Positions 1 to 12,579 of a stretch of DNA of 64,000 nt are shown here, piece after piece. The number at the start of each line of letters is the position of its first letter. The first letter of the stretch is position 1. The stretch lies in assembly GCA_013339765.2 (NCBI GenBank), contig CM023452.1, positions 159,038,977 to 159,102,976 of the forward strand, written 5' to 3'. The notes below the pieces were generated by a model, which did no database searches, was not told the DNA's origin, and saw only the letters and a program-made list of their open reading frames with translations. Position numbers and translations under genes: made by a program. This DNA is from Haemaphysalis longicornis. Taxonomy: Eukaryota; Arthropoda; Arachnida; Ixodida; Ixodidae.

Positions 1-46
1 CGAAGTCGTCCACGTGGTTCGCTTAAAACCTTTCTACGAACGATGA
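1..46 (+). pseudogene. 3' end of Ty3/gypsy pol (integrase C-terminus), partial
   Basis: The first 46 bases read in frame as the last 14 codons of a polyprotein ending ...RLKPFYER and a TGA stop. This HVVRLKPFY-type ending is typical of the integrase C-terminal tail of arthropod Ty3/gypsy elements. The rest of the element lies outside the window to the left, so integrity cannot be judged. It is followed by a short spacer, a polypurine tract and an LTR in the order expected for a gypsy 3' end. Confidence 0.75.
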
Positions 47-118
47 CGAACTTTTATTTTCATTTTCGGACTGTCGCTTATGTTAGCATCGGGTCGATGC
101 ACTCTTAGAGGGGGGTAA
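47..118 (+). other. gypsy 3' untranslated spacer with polypurine tract
   Basis: This short stretch between the pol stop and the LTR contains GCATCGGGTCGATGC, a small hairpin. It then has AGAGGGGGGTAA at about 107-117, a polypurine tract of the kind that primes plus-strand DNA synthesis next to the 3' LTR. The hairpin followed by a G-run is a common pattern at gypsy 3' ends. Confidence 0.6.
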
Positions 119-544
119 TGCCGCGAACCATGCATTGGGTTTGTTTATTTGTGTTTTGCTTTTACCGCCCGGCTGCGCCGGTCTGTGTTATCTCCGTGCC
201 AAGGGAAGCGCGTGTTCCATTCTTTCTTTCTGTGCCGCATGTGTTATCTGTTCAGATAGGGAGAGCATTCCGATCTAACGTGAACATCCCGGAATAATCT
301 TCTTGCATCTACAATGTTCTCGATGCGAATCGACGGTTCCAGAATCACGCGCGCCGAAAGATAAAAGCCTGCAGAGCAGACGCCGGGCATTCGATTCTGC
401 GACGCTCGCCGACGCACGTACGTCACTTTGTTGACCACTGCTTCGCCGCCTCTGTATTCTTTTTCAGTTGTTAGGGGAGCACAAGTTCGCTCCAATAAAC
501 TTGTTTCTTTTCCAAACAACTGCTTCGTCCTTGGCTACGTGACA
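119..544 (+). repeat. 3' LTR of the Ty3/gypsy element
   Basis: The LTR is called from TG just after the polypurine tract to CA at 543-544. The ends TGCCGCG and CGTGACA form an imperfect terminal inverted repeat, as LTRs do. An AATAAA polyadenylation signal sits at 494-499. Immediately downstream, a minus-strand RTE LINE reading frame resumes, so the LTR/host border is supported from that side. The 5' LTR and the left target-site copy are outside the window. The exact ends are uncertain by a few bases. Confidence 0.6.
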
Positions 545-1180
545 ATATCGTCTACTCAACTTTGTTGTCTGATCCAGGTATCTCGTTTTCTGTCCAACAG
601 TACAACTGCTAATATTATTTGTTCTATGGCCCGTGCAGCCGACGTACGTTTTCTTCTCGTTTGTCTATTAAGGCGCCAAGTGTCAGCCCCATACGTCCTA
701 ACGGGCAGTGTACACTGGGTTGTAGCCTTTTTTGTCAGTGACAGATGGAGCTTAGTGTTCATTCTTTGGTAATGCTTGCGGAGTGCTCCTGAACCCATTA
801 ATATTCTTAGCCGGATTACTATCGTGTGCTTGGGGTCAGCACTAACCATCTGCCTGAGGTAGTTGTATTCTTTTACTTCTTCTGGTGTTTCGTTTCCTAA
901 GCTTAAGCGGACGCTTTTAGCATGCTTATTTCCAATTATTTCAAAGTTATTAATATTTATTTTTAGCTCCAGGCCGTGCTTTCTGATGGCAGTTCCTCAA
1001 GCATTCTTTGCAGGTATTCTGCAATCTTACTCAGCAATGCTATGATAATATCTCGTCCGCAAATTTCACAGAGCTCAAGTATTTCCGTCGACCCAATTTT
1101 TCCTGTGTTTTCGAAGACAAGGTTTTTAATCACCCTCGTCCCCCCCCCCCTCCTCGTGATCGGAATAGTTTTTTCCAAGA
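545..1180 (-). pseudogene. RTE-type LINE reverse transcriptase, C-terminal part, decayed
   Basis: On the minus strand, around 1080-970, a sequence resembling the FADDI-LLSES...LQRMLEEL block of RTE-clade reverse transcriptases is visible; here the catalytic stretch reads GRDII-ALLS. Downstream in the element (849-556) are the characteristic VSADP, LRKHYQ, PVRTYGADTWRL and LDRKRDTWIRQQS segments that follow the RT core in RTE elements. Frameshifts separate the blocks and the catalytic ADD is degraded, so it is inactive. The element stops abruptly at the gypsy LTR at 544, which evidently inserted into it. A relative is at 62.6-63.0 kb in the same orientation. Confidence 0.75.
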
Positions 1181-4100
1181 TGGTATATAGCTCTTTTACC
1201 CCCTTTTAGATCGGGAATTTATCGCTTCGCTTGTGGAGAGTTACCCTGCCCCTGCATCCCTTTTAGGTCTTCTAGAATTCATATGTAGGTCTTCTCTACT
1301 CCCTGCTCTTTTGCCGCTTCTAGCACGGCTGCGGTGAGTACAGAATTAAGCGTTTTCTGACGCCGTGAGCTCGTTTCTAGTAAGGTGACGTCACAGGCAC
1401 AGGGTAAGGGCGGCTTAATGGGATCAACGCAGCAGCGAATGTAAAAAACAGCCTTCTTGCCGAGAAAATAGGTTTTACTAACCTCGTCGAGCACTTTTGC
1501 CGTCCCGGTAGATTTAACCATCATTTCACCGCAGCTGCGCCGTATTCTGGTTAACACATCACGTCATGTGAATGTCTCGCAGTATACACTGGCGCTAGTG
1601 TCTATGCGGCTCACATCAAGGCCCTCTTTGTCGCCATGGGCGCAATTATACCATGAGCTTGATTTAGTTCATCATTCGATTCGATTGAAACGTTTTAGTC
1701 TTCGTATGTTTGAACACAGTGCCACGAATTTTTAAAGAACTTTGTGTTTTTATATAACTGGAAAATAAAACAGGCTGTTTTAAAGGTAAGAAAAAGGAAC
1801 GTATAGCGTATTTTCGTCGGAATTGTAGTGCCTACTAATCTGCAGGCCACGCTGGTAGTTAACAACAAAGATATAATTTTGGGGAAAACTGATTAGTGAA
1901 TCCTGTATTAATAACTCTACCTTTATTGAAAATATTAATGTTTGAAGATCTTGGAATGTTTTTCAGCGTTCCTCTAAAACGACGTCTTCGTCGTGAACCG
2001 GTTCACCGACCGTCTGCTACAGTTTAGCAAAACTTGTTGCTGGGCGAGTGCGTTCATACATGGAGAAAAAAGAAGGCGCAGTGTCAAACAGGCGTGGAAG
2101 AAGACAAGATAGGCCTGATGCAGGCGTCCATATCTGACGTATCTTGTCTTGGTCGAAGGACGTGTGATTTCTTTCTTTTCGTCAGCTACAACGGCACGTT
2201 ACCTGCCAGTTGTACGTGTCTTCGGATCCGGCATGACCAACCTTTGCTACCATCTCGCACTGCCTTCTCTTTCACAATTATTCAGTTGCAATGGTTCATG
2301 GTTACCACAGAGTACGGAGTATTTCGGCTACCTCGTAGATGGTAGACGTGTTAATGCATAGAGAAGAAAGCAAATCTAAAAAACCACTTAAGAATCCAAT
2401 TGTCATGTAAAGCCCAAGCCAGAAGTGGGGGTCGTGCACGAGTTACCCGAAAGCCAAACAATTTTTTTTGAAGGGGTGTGCGGGGTCGCCTTGGCCACTT
2501 GGAGGGCCGGTACTGGAAAAGGGGCCATCATAAAACACTAGTCTAAAAAAAACTCGCCTCGAGGTACGGAAACATACTACGGTTCTGTCAGAGGGCTTTT
2601 ATTACGGCGGTCAGACCGCCCCTTTGAAGAAAACTTCATGTTGAAGTTCTGCTGTGGTCCGGCAGATTACAAGTTTGGGTTCCGCAAAACATGGAGAAAA
2701 ATGCCGTATGCAGCCAATTCACATCAAATTTAAACCTTTATGTTTAGTTTTATTGTGGACGTAGTTGCGGTTACGAGGGTGCAACTATTTTTGCCCCACG
2801 CAGCCTGAGAGTATTTCGCGTCCCTTGCAGATTCGGCGTTTTGCCAGACGTTTTGTAATTTTTTTGCTTAAAATATCGCACTTTAATTTAAATTTTAATA
2901 TGCCTGCGAGTAATTCTTCATTCCTAACAGCACCATATTGTTATTTTACTGTTCGTATGTTCGCCTAAAAAGTTAGAGCCCTTCAAGAGTCTCGACCACG
3001 TGTTAACCACGCTTTGACATTTTTGGCTACAAATTTATTAAAACTGCAATTTCAAAAGAAAGAGAAGTTAGCAGATAGGTTCCTTTTGGTACGCTGCGTC
3101 TGCTGGGGCGCTTATTCATGCGGTTGGGCCGCTCGTTTGAAGAAAAGTGCGTTCTTACTATTTTCGGGGTTAAGTCAAAATGTTAGCTAATATGACCGAA
3201 ACAAATACAAATTAGGTCGTTGTCGGCAGTAACGAGACGCGAATTGACTGGCGTTGGTTTAAAAAAACTGACACTCTGACGCTAACGTGCAAGCTCACGA
3301 ACTTCAAAGGAAAAGGGCGAATGGGGAAAAGCCGCCGCCGCCGCAGCTCACCTTGCGCACGTCCGTCCTCGCTGTCCGCCGAACAAGTAGAAACAAGTCG
3401 GAGGGCCCAAGCCAGGGGGATCAACAGCAACGTTGCGTGAGTAAAGGGCTCTGGTAGTCTTTCCGTTGGTCCCATTCAGGCGGGGGGTCCAACGTTTGGC
3501 CCCTTCATTGTGCGCGCGGCCCTAATCTATGCGCGTTTGGTCTTTAGGGGACTGAATGTCCTTTGCGAGGCGTAAATGCTGCACTACGTCTCATTTTCTC
3601 CCATTCTGGTTAAGAGTGTAGGCCTACGCATAAAGTAGGTTTTTGTTTCGAGCTCCCCCCCCTTCCCACTTGTGTTTGCTCTGTTTTTCTTGCTTGTGTA
3701 GGTAACGCCTTGCGTTAGCCGCGTGGAGTGCACATGCAGCATTTCTATCGCGTCTTACGTATCGTACTTTCGCGCACGAAAGGCTATTTCTCTATGAAGT
3801 TTTTTACCGCAAGTGCGGTCATGTACTTTTGTTGTGTGGTGTCCCAAACATTTATATTACAAGCCTTTGACTTTAACGGATCTTTGAACCTGTGTGGTCC
3901 TCTCTAGGTTCAGTGACTTTGGCGCAAGTGCACTTGCACGGGCCCATAATCCTTCAGCTGACTGACAACAAGGCGGGTGTCGTGCGCGTCAAAAAACGAA
4001 AATAGTTTTCATTGTACGGTGACAGTGTAGGCTGTTTACCTCCCGATAATGGGCGAGATTTCATTTTGCAGTAGACGACCTTGCAGTGTTAACCGAGGCC

Positions 4101-4894
4101 TAAATTTCGAAGGAAAGAAAATACAAAAATACAAACCCTACAAGTAGCTATTTGTAAAAGAAATACTGCAACATCTACCATTCAAAACAATATAACCTAC
4201 GCCGCAAAAAGCTCTTTTTTTAGCAAATCGCACCCAAATCTGCAAATCAGGCATAGAAAAATCATATCCGGTCAAAGCCTTTATTCCCGTTGAAAGAACA
4301 CAACAAAAAACTCACATGAAAAATATCTAAAGTACATAATTCAAAAGGCTGTACCTAATCCAGTGTGTTCACCACAGTATTCCTTATCAAACACTGACTG
4401 TAAAAAATTCAAACACAAGACGACGCCAGGCCACCTAATCTTGATTATTTAGGCTAATGAGCGGGTACAAAAGCCAAAAGTAAAGATTGTCCATACGGCT
4501 GGGTTTCAATTTCCTTCAAACCTGCGAATGAAAAGTAACGTTATAGAAAGCGGAAACACGCGTGAGGCAGCTTACTCGAAAGCAGGCCTCATTAAGGCGC
4601 TAATCCCCTCTGTCCGCTGTAATGGGCGTGTAATGGGTGCGAAATTTGAACCTTCGAGTACAGTGAAGCGGAATCTTTCTACTCGTTGGGCAGACCCTCT
4701 TGAGTATGTTAAATTTAGTGTCTGCAGGCCAGCAGCGTATTTTTATAGAATAGTTCGCAAATATTTATCCAGCTGCAAGGCCTCCGGTAGATGGTTTGCC
4801 TTTACAAAGTTTTAGGTCGTTGTTTGGTAGGAATATTCATATGAAGGAGTGGCTATTACGCGTTTGTTTTCGCTGGAAAAATAACTGCAATTAG
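1181..4894. other. unrecognised DNA, no supported gene
   Basis: I see no reading frame with a recognisable domain here. It includes a C-run at about 1140-1150, a G/C-richer patch at 3300-3480, and AT-rich DNA with several A-runs between 4080 and 4450. Short open frames exist on both strands but none has support beyond being open. Confidence 0.4.
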
Positions 4895-5000
4895 AAAAAG
4901 AAAGATTTAGTGCAGCGAAAGACACTGGTGGTGAACGTACAGGACGGGCGATAAGTCCTGTCCGTTCCCGTCTATGTCCTTCGCTGCGCTAAATCTTTTT
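4895..5000. repeat. short hairpin (foldback) repeat
   Basis: The left arm at about 4903-4924 (AGATTTAGTGCAGCGAAAGA and following bases) is nearly the reverse complement of the right arm at about 4975-4998 (TTCGCTGCGCTAAATCT). An inner pair, CAGGACGG and CCTGTCCG, flanks an 8-base centre. The whole could fold into a long imperfect hairpin of about 105 bases. It may be a small foldback or MITE-like element, or a PLE-derived tail scrap. No coding potential is seen. Confidence 0.6.
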
Positions 5001-7437
5001 TCTGTCCTATCAACCAACCCGCCCGAGAACACGTATTTAAACGTTCGAAAGCAGGCTCAGTCCGAGGTGTCAACAGACACATAAGAAAGTTTCCTAAATA
5101 CTGCAAACACGGTTTTTATTTTCCATTATGCAAATAAACTTGAGAACAAATTGCGGGAAGAAAGGTAAAAAAACACCAAAAGAACTACATAAAAAAACAG
5201 CTCTTACCTAAAAATACTGTCCCCTTGCATGCTCCTCCTCAACCAATATTACTATCATCATAACGTACGACGTAAGAGCTGGCTCATCTAACAGGGGAGT
5301 CTTATTTCTCCGCAAAAATCCTTCTCTCTGGCTTTACGTTCAATCCTAGGAAAAACCATTGAACTTCCACCTTATCTAACAACCACAAAATGCTTTAAAG
5401 CCGTTTGCAATTAAAAGCATTTCCCTTTGTTATGCTGTTGGGTGACGCAATTTTAGAACGAACTACCTGTAGTACCGCGCCCAGAAAAATTGGGTTTTTA
5501 TATTTATTTGGCGGTTGTGTCTGCGCTAGCCGTGCCATCATAACTGAGCGAGAGGATTAAGCATTGTCACGGAATTTATTTTAACAACGCGTTCCACCAC
5601 CTTTTTACTTTACCATAAAAAAACAGCTCTCTCAGCATACCTCCTGGCATTCCCACAAATATGTCCGCCAACTCAAACCATTCCTTACCCCAATCCTCGG
5701 CGTTCTTTGTTTCCTGCGCCCATTCGGTGGCGCTGCCGAAGAAATGTACCGGGTGTGTAATGCGCGCGAAAGGAACGACCTCAAATGCTAAGTGGGCGGA
5801 TAAGCGTCTGAAAAGCAAGCATACAGATAGCCCAATGCCGTTAGGTCTCTTAGCCGTACCTTGTGCGATTTTACAAAATACGAGTGCATCTTTTATAGGG
5901 GTCCCCACTGCGACATAGTATCAGTGCATCTTCTGTTTTATCTAAATTTATCTAAATGACTTTCACAAAATTACAATCGGATTTTATTGAAAGGGGCCAT
6001 GAAAGAGTTCCCACCGATACATGCGTGTTCACATTTTCAGCTAGATCAATGTCCTAGTAGTCACCACTTTATGGAATTTTGCTAAAATGTCGAGTATTAG
6101 CGGAGTTATTGCAAATCAGAACATCGCATATTCGCCCGCGCTACGATTCTCCATTGCATTGCAAAGGCCTATGATGCCTCGCTTCTGGGTGACGTCTGCA
6201 ACAACATCCGGTGGCGCGTGTCGGCTGCTGCGATATTCTGTGCGGCAGGATCGCTTTGGGACACAGCCGCCTTCCTTTACGCTTTCGTACAGGGCAGTCA
6301 TTTATAATTTTATGATTCCTGCACTTCGCTCACGACTGGAATGTCTGATGGAACGAATGGGGTGCGCCTTTTACGCCTCCAAACCAAGCAGAAAGATCAC
6401 ATAAACAAAGAACGACCCTGTCACCGCGCGTTCGTAGCGACGACATATCTTGGAGCATAATAGAGTCGAAAATATATCAGCGAATGACTAAAGAATCGTC
6501 CACATATTTGCTATAGTGGGCCTCTACATGCGTTCCGCACCGTCGTCCGTTTCTTACACTGTCTAAACGGCCGCTCGTTGAAGCCAATGCCGAGGTTGGT
6601 CGTGTTGTGGGGACGCCACACACGCGCGTACTCTGGCAACTGTGTAACTCCGTTCCGTTATTCTATCGGGTATAATTTAAAACATAAAAAAAAGCTGCCG
6701 AAGAGTTGTGCGAGGTATGGCAAAGGGACATCTTTAGAGTGCGTTGTGCATTCCATTTCCCCTTTCCCACTTACTTTCTGTGAAACCCGTGAGCGAGCCT
6801 GTGTTTATCAATTACTGCACAAGTACGCCGTCACAGACAGCACAAGCGGTCTCGGAAGACTAGTGTCAGTTTTGCGGCCGTGTAGGCCTCCCTCTTTGTT
6901 CGACTATGCAGATGATAAACACAAAGCAAGTATTCCGCCCTCGGTTTTTCTCCTGATGTCCTGGAGCCCCCCTTCCTTATATAGATGCAGTTGGTCCATT
7001 TTTGTACGCGCTCAGTGCTGCCGTTTGACATATGTGTATGGGTTTATTGCTACCCATGGTCCTATCACTTGGTACGTGCTCAGTGCTGCCAATTGACACA
7101 TGTGGATGGTTTGCTTGCCATCCGGAGCCCTATATTAACCCCTCCCCCTGCATCCAAGCCAACCTTGAGTTTGTTTAAATGAATTGTAGGAAACTATGCT
7201 TACTCTATATAAAGTCTTAGTAACTTCGCGAGATAGACACACTACTATTCCATCCTCAGAAACCACAATTGCATTTCTGCATATACAAAGCACGAGTTTA
7301 AAACTGAGCAAATGGTGCATGTGACTTAAACGATTCATTGACGTTCGATATGGTAGTTCCACATTTCATATAAAAGTTTTATTTTGTTTTTACGTAAACG
7401 ATTCGCAAACTATTGCACGTATCAGGCAGAAAAAAAA
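5001..7437. other. unrecognised DNA; one longer open frame of unknown status
   Basis: The only notable signal is a pair of overlapping open frames at 5576-5918 on opposite strands. The minus-strand frame is 110 codons with the segment FFGSATEWAQETKNAEDW. It matches no family I recognise and lacks clear splice sites. The remainder, including a moderately GC-rich stretch at 6160-6400 and 6570-7100, shows nothing identifiable. Confidence 0.35.
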
Positions 7438-7512
7438 GCAACCCCATGCCAGGACTTAATCCCGCCGCATCTAATGCGCGAGCGCGAGGCGTTCAACCAC
7501 TGCGCCCCAGTA
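7438..7512 (-). repeat. tRNA-like SINE head, decayed
   Basis: Read on the minus strand this has GGCGCAGTGGTTGAACGCC, resembling an RNA polymerase III A box as in tRNA-derived SINEs. About 30 bases later GGGATTAAGTCCTGG sits where a B box (GGTTCGAATCC) is expected, degraded. No body or tail of the SINE is recognisable beyond it, so this is a fragment and not a functional tRNA gene. Confidence 0.5.
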
Positions 7513-10500
7513 TAACGGGGAATGGATGAAAATAACCTTTCTACTGCACTTCATAGCTAATATCCAGGAACAGCACCGTTCCGGCGGCACTTTCGCCCTG
7601 TTGGAGTAGGGCTCACTGCACTTTTTTTTCACGGTTTCCGTTAAAAGCTTAGGTCGATATTGAATCCTTATTACCTAATAAATTTTCCGCAACTGTTCTT
7701 CTCTTAACTAAACCTATATTTACCTCAAGCGTTGCTGGTCGCACAGAAATATACAGTTTGCAACTCCGGGGAGCGCAATGTTGCAACAGCGAATGGCCGA
7801 AACGTCCTAGGCCAAAATACGGATTACATTATCGCTAGTGCTGAGTTGCATGGACTTTGAGGTCCTTACTATGTTTAATTCAATATGTGAACTAACAGAA
7901 CAGAGACTCCTTCTTTACAGCACGAATGGCAAGGCGCTTTCTGTTTTTACTTCTCGATCACTTTTGGCGGCCGTTCGGCCAAACGGTATTGCCGGCGTCT
8001 CTCGGTCACCAAGACAACCAAATGACATCAACAAGGTATTCTAGTAACCTTGCACCACGCTGACTTTCGTCGGCCGACGTGTGCGTGTCGCCGTCGCCGT
8101 TACGTGTCAAGGCGCGCTACCAACTCGGAAGACGGCGTCGCCATCATGTCATCGTCATATCCGCCAAGCTAACGTGCCTCAATGAGAAATGTGGTAATAT
8201 AAAAAAGATAAATATGGACTAACGCGACAGGGTTTAAGGATGCGTACAGGAAGCGCTAATTAAAAAAACAGGCGCCGCCACGACCGTCGACGCTGAGCCG
8301 ACGAAGCTTCTCTTCTCCGGATGTGAAGAAAAAGCCGTCCAAAGGCAAGATTGCTGCCTCATGACGCGCATGGGGGAATCGATGACGTACACAGAGGAAG
8401 ATGGCGGAGCACAAAACATACAGGAACGCAACACGGCAACGAACTTTGGAATAGAAGTGTAAGCTTTCCGCTGCACGTAAAACTGTTATCCTTGGCACAG
8501 CTGACGTTGACCACCCACGCTAACGATTACGCTTCTTCATTTAGTAGGCTCAAAACGCCTCCAGGGACCCTTTAAATATAAACTTCGAATATAAACCCTT
8601 AGAATATAAACCTTTTAACTATAAACCCGTTTAAACTTAGCATCGAAATGCTGAAAATCAAGGACATTCAAAAATTCCGAGCCTACAGCGAATGCTTCAA
8701 GCATGCATGTCAGTAACATATACCAAAACAATATTCCAAATGAGCCGCGCCACATTTAAAACGCAGTGTATAATCCGGAAATGCTGCGAGACAGTAAAAC
8801 AAATTGGCGCGGAAGGCGGGTACGTAACTTCATTTCTGTTCGGCTGATCCTGGAGTTAAATTTAAAAATTTACAAATAATACGGATGTAGCTGTTACTAT
8901 TATGTGGCATAATATTATTCATTTCTATTGCCGCTGAGCTTTTATTTTTGTCAAGAATAAAACAAACACGTGTAGGTTTGAGCGCGACAAGTTCAATTAG
9001 CATTTCTGTGTTCATACTCGAAGATCCCTGATAAGCCAAAGTACATATTTTAAAATTAATTCGCTTTCTGCATCGAAAACTCTAACTCCCTGCTTCAGCA
9101 GAAATCTGTAAAAACAAGTGGAGCGCTACAGTGACAGCTTTCGAGGAAGTCACCAGAAGGGGCACGAAACACTGGTGCTCCCTTTTGAATATAGCAGCCC
9201 CTTAGGCCAAGGTGGTTTTTGCTTCTTTAATGAATGGTTCCGCAAACCTTCATGGAAGCGATAGAACAACAATGGGTTCCTAGAGAAATCAAAACGCAAA
9301 TATCCCACGATTCTCATGAATACATTCAAATAAATCAAGCTCTACAACGAAGGAGGTGCTTGATTTAACCCATTCGTCCATCTGGTCATCGTACTTTGAG
9401 TAAGGAAGTGCTTTATTTAGCTTAGACCCCCGTTGGACAATCGGAAGAAACAGCCTATCTGAAATATAAATTTTGGGCGGCAGCTGGCAAAACATTTTGG
9501 AGAAAAGAACCTTTTGATCTGTATAGATGTAATATATTGAATGACTTGAAAAGCCGGTTTTCGCCATTAAAGTCTCACCCACACGAAAAAGGCAAAATTA
9601 TCGAAGGAGATCTTATATTTCACTACGACAATTTTTCAGTACTTCTTTGTTGGACGAAAAAAAGAACAATTTTGTCCCCGATAATTCCTATTGCTCTGAG
9701 GTGTGTATACCGCAAGAATATATCATCCATTTTCAAGCGCAGCCTACAGAGAAAATTTCTTGTGCATAACCATCGACATTATTCTTGAACGAACGATTAC
9801 AGGGCATTAAGATCGTCGCGCATTGTTTTGGCTGGCGGAGAACAGGGTAGTAAGGCATGTCGACTTGCGGATAGCGGGCACCAGGAAAGGTGCCCACCAG
9901 AGAGACATTGGCGTTTGCATTCGTCTGCCTTTGTTGGAGGATGTCCGCATTCCAACTTCCTATCCCACCTTTCTCTTTGCAACGCCTCAAGTCTCTCGTG
10001 CCTTTTCCTATGCGGTTCTTTGTTTCGTAGGTTCCGTAAAACCTGGAATGTTATGACGAGGAATATAAATAACCGTGGAAGAGGGACGTTTTCTCCGGTA
10101 TTCAGACTATTGTCCTACATTATGCCTACGGGAAATTGCCGGAACTTAAGAAATTACAAATGAAATAGCCGACGAAGTTCTTGCACAAGAACGTCGCCCC
10201 TTACAATTTATTATTATGTACCGCTGCTGGTTTTACGAGAGAAATGTATGACAAATAAAGGCGAGCCTTGCAACGCTTGGGAGCCCATACCTAAGGCAGG
10301 GTAATTTTTTAAGGCAGTACAGCAAGAACAAAAGAATATAGTTGGCCAGTAATGTAATTAGGCAAGAACAAGAACCAACCTAGGTGCCGCCTAAAAATGT
10401 GCTGTTATCCTAAACACCAGCATGGAGAAATGAATTAGAAGCTCATTGCCTCCGCATATGGATAGGCCGAAAATGTTGAACATTCTGATGGTGAATTATT

Positions 10501-12579
10501 CTTCGTTGCAAAAAACGGGTCGACACATTGATTAATCGTTACCCGCCAACAGTTTCGGCAAGAGCACCACACCACACTACCAGTTTATTTAAAAGAATCT
10601 AATCTCTCGAATTTCGGGTTGACACTCGAAATTTTCAATTTTTACGTGTCTGCATTCAGTTGCCCCTCTTGTGCGGCTTATTAGCATAAATCTGCGTCCC
10701 CCCTTCGCGTTCTTTTTCTCCCTTTCTTCTTTCGTGTGGTTCGCTTGCTTTTATAAAACCTATGCCCCTGACTAACAGCAACGAATAGTTTCTATAGTCA
10801 GTGTAAGTGTGCTTCTCTTTCTCTCTGTGACGCCTCCGTCGCATCGTTATTTTCGTTCTTACGATTATGTATGTAGCACTAAGCCTAAATTTCAACACAT
10901 TTGAAGAACTACAAGTAGTACATTTCGGGGTTTGAAGCACGGCCAGTGTATAGTGAAACAATCTCACGGCCTGAATGCCCCTGCGCAGTGTGAGCAAGCG
11001 AAGTACAAAGTCGGTGCTTCCCATCTAGTGCGGGCTCCCGAGAGTGTGACATTTCTTTTGCCTAGACTTGCACCCTACTTGCTCTACTTCTTCTTGTTTC
11101 TTCGAAGTGCTTGCAGAGGCACATCTTGCTGCCGCACACGTATATATTCTACTAATTTTTTGTATTTCAGACAAATTGCGATACTAATATTCCCTTACAC
11201 TAACGTCTGCGCCGTAGAAAGCAATCGATTGCTCCATAATTGCTGCGGTTGAATATGTGCCTATATTTCTTTTCGTTGACGGAAAGCTTTTGCAAGTAGT
11301 GGTACGGTCCTTGTGAAATACAAGAGCTGATAAACATTGGTCCTGTTGAGAAGGTGAACATGAGAGACCAGTTATTTATTTGGCTGTCCCTCCTCTGGGT
11401 CATTATAGTGGGTTAATCCTTTTAAATAAAACGATAAAATTTCAAGCCCACGGCTAGTGCGTTGCTAGCGTTGAGAATTTTCAAAATATTCCCGCTGTAA
11501 CAATCAGCTCAAATGGTTACACCAGCACGCTGGGCCGGTATCCAGATCATTTTTGTTAAATAGATATTATTGTGAATACGTCTGTTGAGACAGGCGTGTC
11601 AATAATCTTAAGATTGGTCGGTCACTATTAAAATCTGTGCGGATCGCTCATCGTTCATTAAAAATGTCGCGCGCCTTGCAAGTTGTTTAGCCGGCAGAGG
11701 GGTTTAACTTCAAATCTGACCTATCCTTCCGAAGACTCGTCATCACCATTGAATTTCGAAATATGCACATCGAAACAATGACTTGCTTTGTTCTTGTTTT
11801 TGGGGTCGCAAAGCAGCTACCTCGACACAAGTCAATCAATTTATTGTTTTAAATAAATATCAATTTTATGGCTATAGTTTTGACCCTCCGTGAAGTGGTA
11901 AGGTGAGAACATCGCAGAAAGAGTTCATCAAACATTATTACTCATGTAAAATAGCGCATTCCGGCCTTTCGCTTTCTCTGCGATATAGAAAACTTCCTCT
12001 GCAGATAAAGAACACAAAGGCAAACACAGAGCTCGGGTGTAAGATGAAACTACCTGTAATTTTCTACGTGTTAAAATTGACAAACGATGCAGAGAGTTGG
12101 TGGCCGTTACAGGGTCCGCGAGCCGTTTGCTACTAAAAATATAGTTCATGGGACGTATGTGTTACATAGTAAGGATCCCGTCAGGTCATTCTGGTGTAGC
12201 GCAAATATTGCGCAGCCCTAAAATTCCACAGTCATGCGGATGCATGTAGTGTTTAGGAAAAGCAGTCCGTTGTTCTCATTCAGTATTTAGGTAGCAGCTA
12301 GCTTCTTTTCGACATTTCACATGGGTCAATCGTTCCACTCATTTATAAATACGGACTTTACCGTATTTACCAAAAAATACGAAAAAGGGATTGTTTTGTG
12401 TTTTATCCGCATACCATATTAATGTCGAAGGAAACTTTTCCGCAAGCCAGACTTACGCTACTTGCGCGATAAAGAGTTTGCTGCAACCAGTTTCGTATTA
12501 GCGTAATCTTTGTCTTGTGGTTCATTTTATACATATTATCCGTGTATAATAACGTTTTGATTACAAAAATCTGAAACCA
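7513..12579. other. unrecognised AT-rich DNA
   Basis: No domain-bearing reading frame, transposon end or RNA gene is recognised. A near-perfect 24-base palindrome lies at about 10174-10197 (AGTTCTTG-CA-CAAGAAC core). Scattered AATAAA motifs (for example near 10255) are not linked to a coding signal. GC-rich patches at 8050-8110 and 9820-9990 contain open frames on both strands without recognisable similarity. Confidence 0.35.

Noticed and set aside
5576..5918. Overlapping open frames of 110 (minus) and 85 (plus) codons
   Set aside because: No recognised family, no convincing start context or splice sites, and both strands are open, which suggests composition and not coding.
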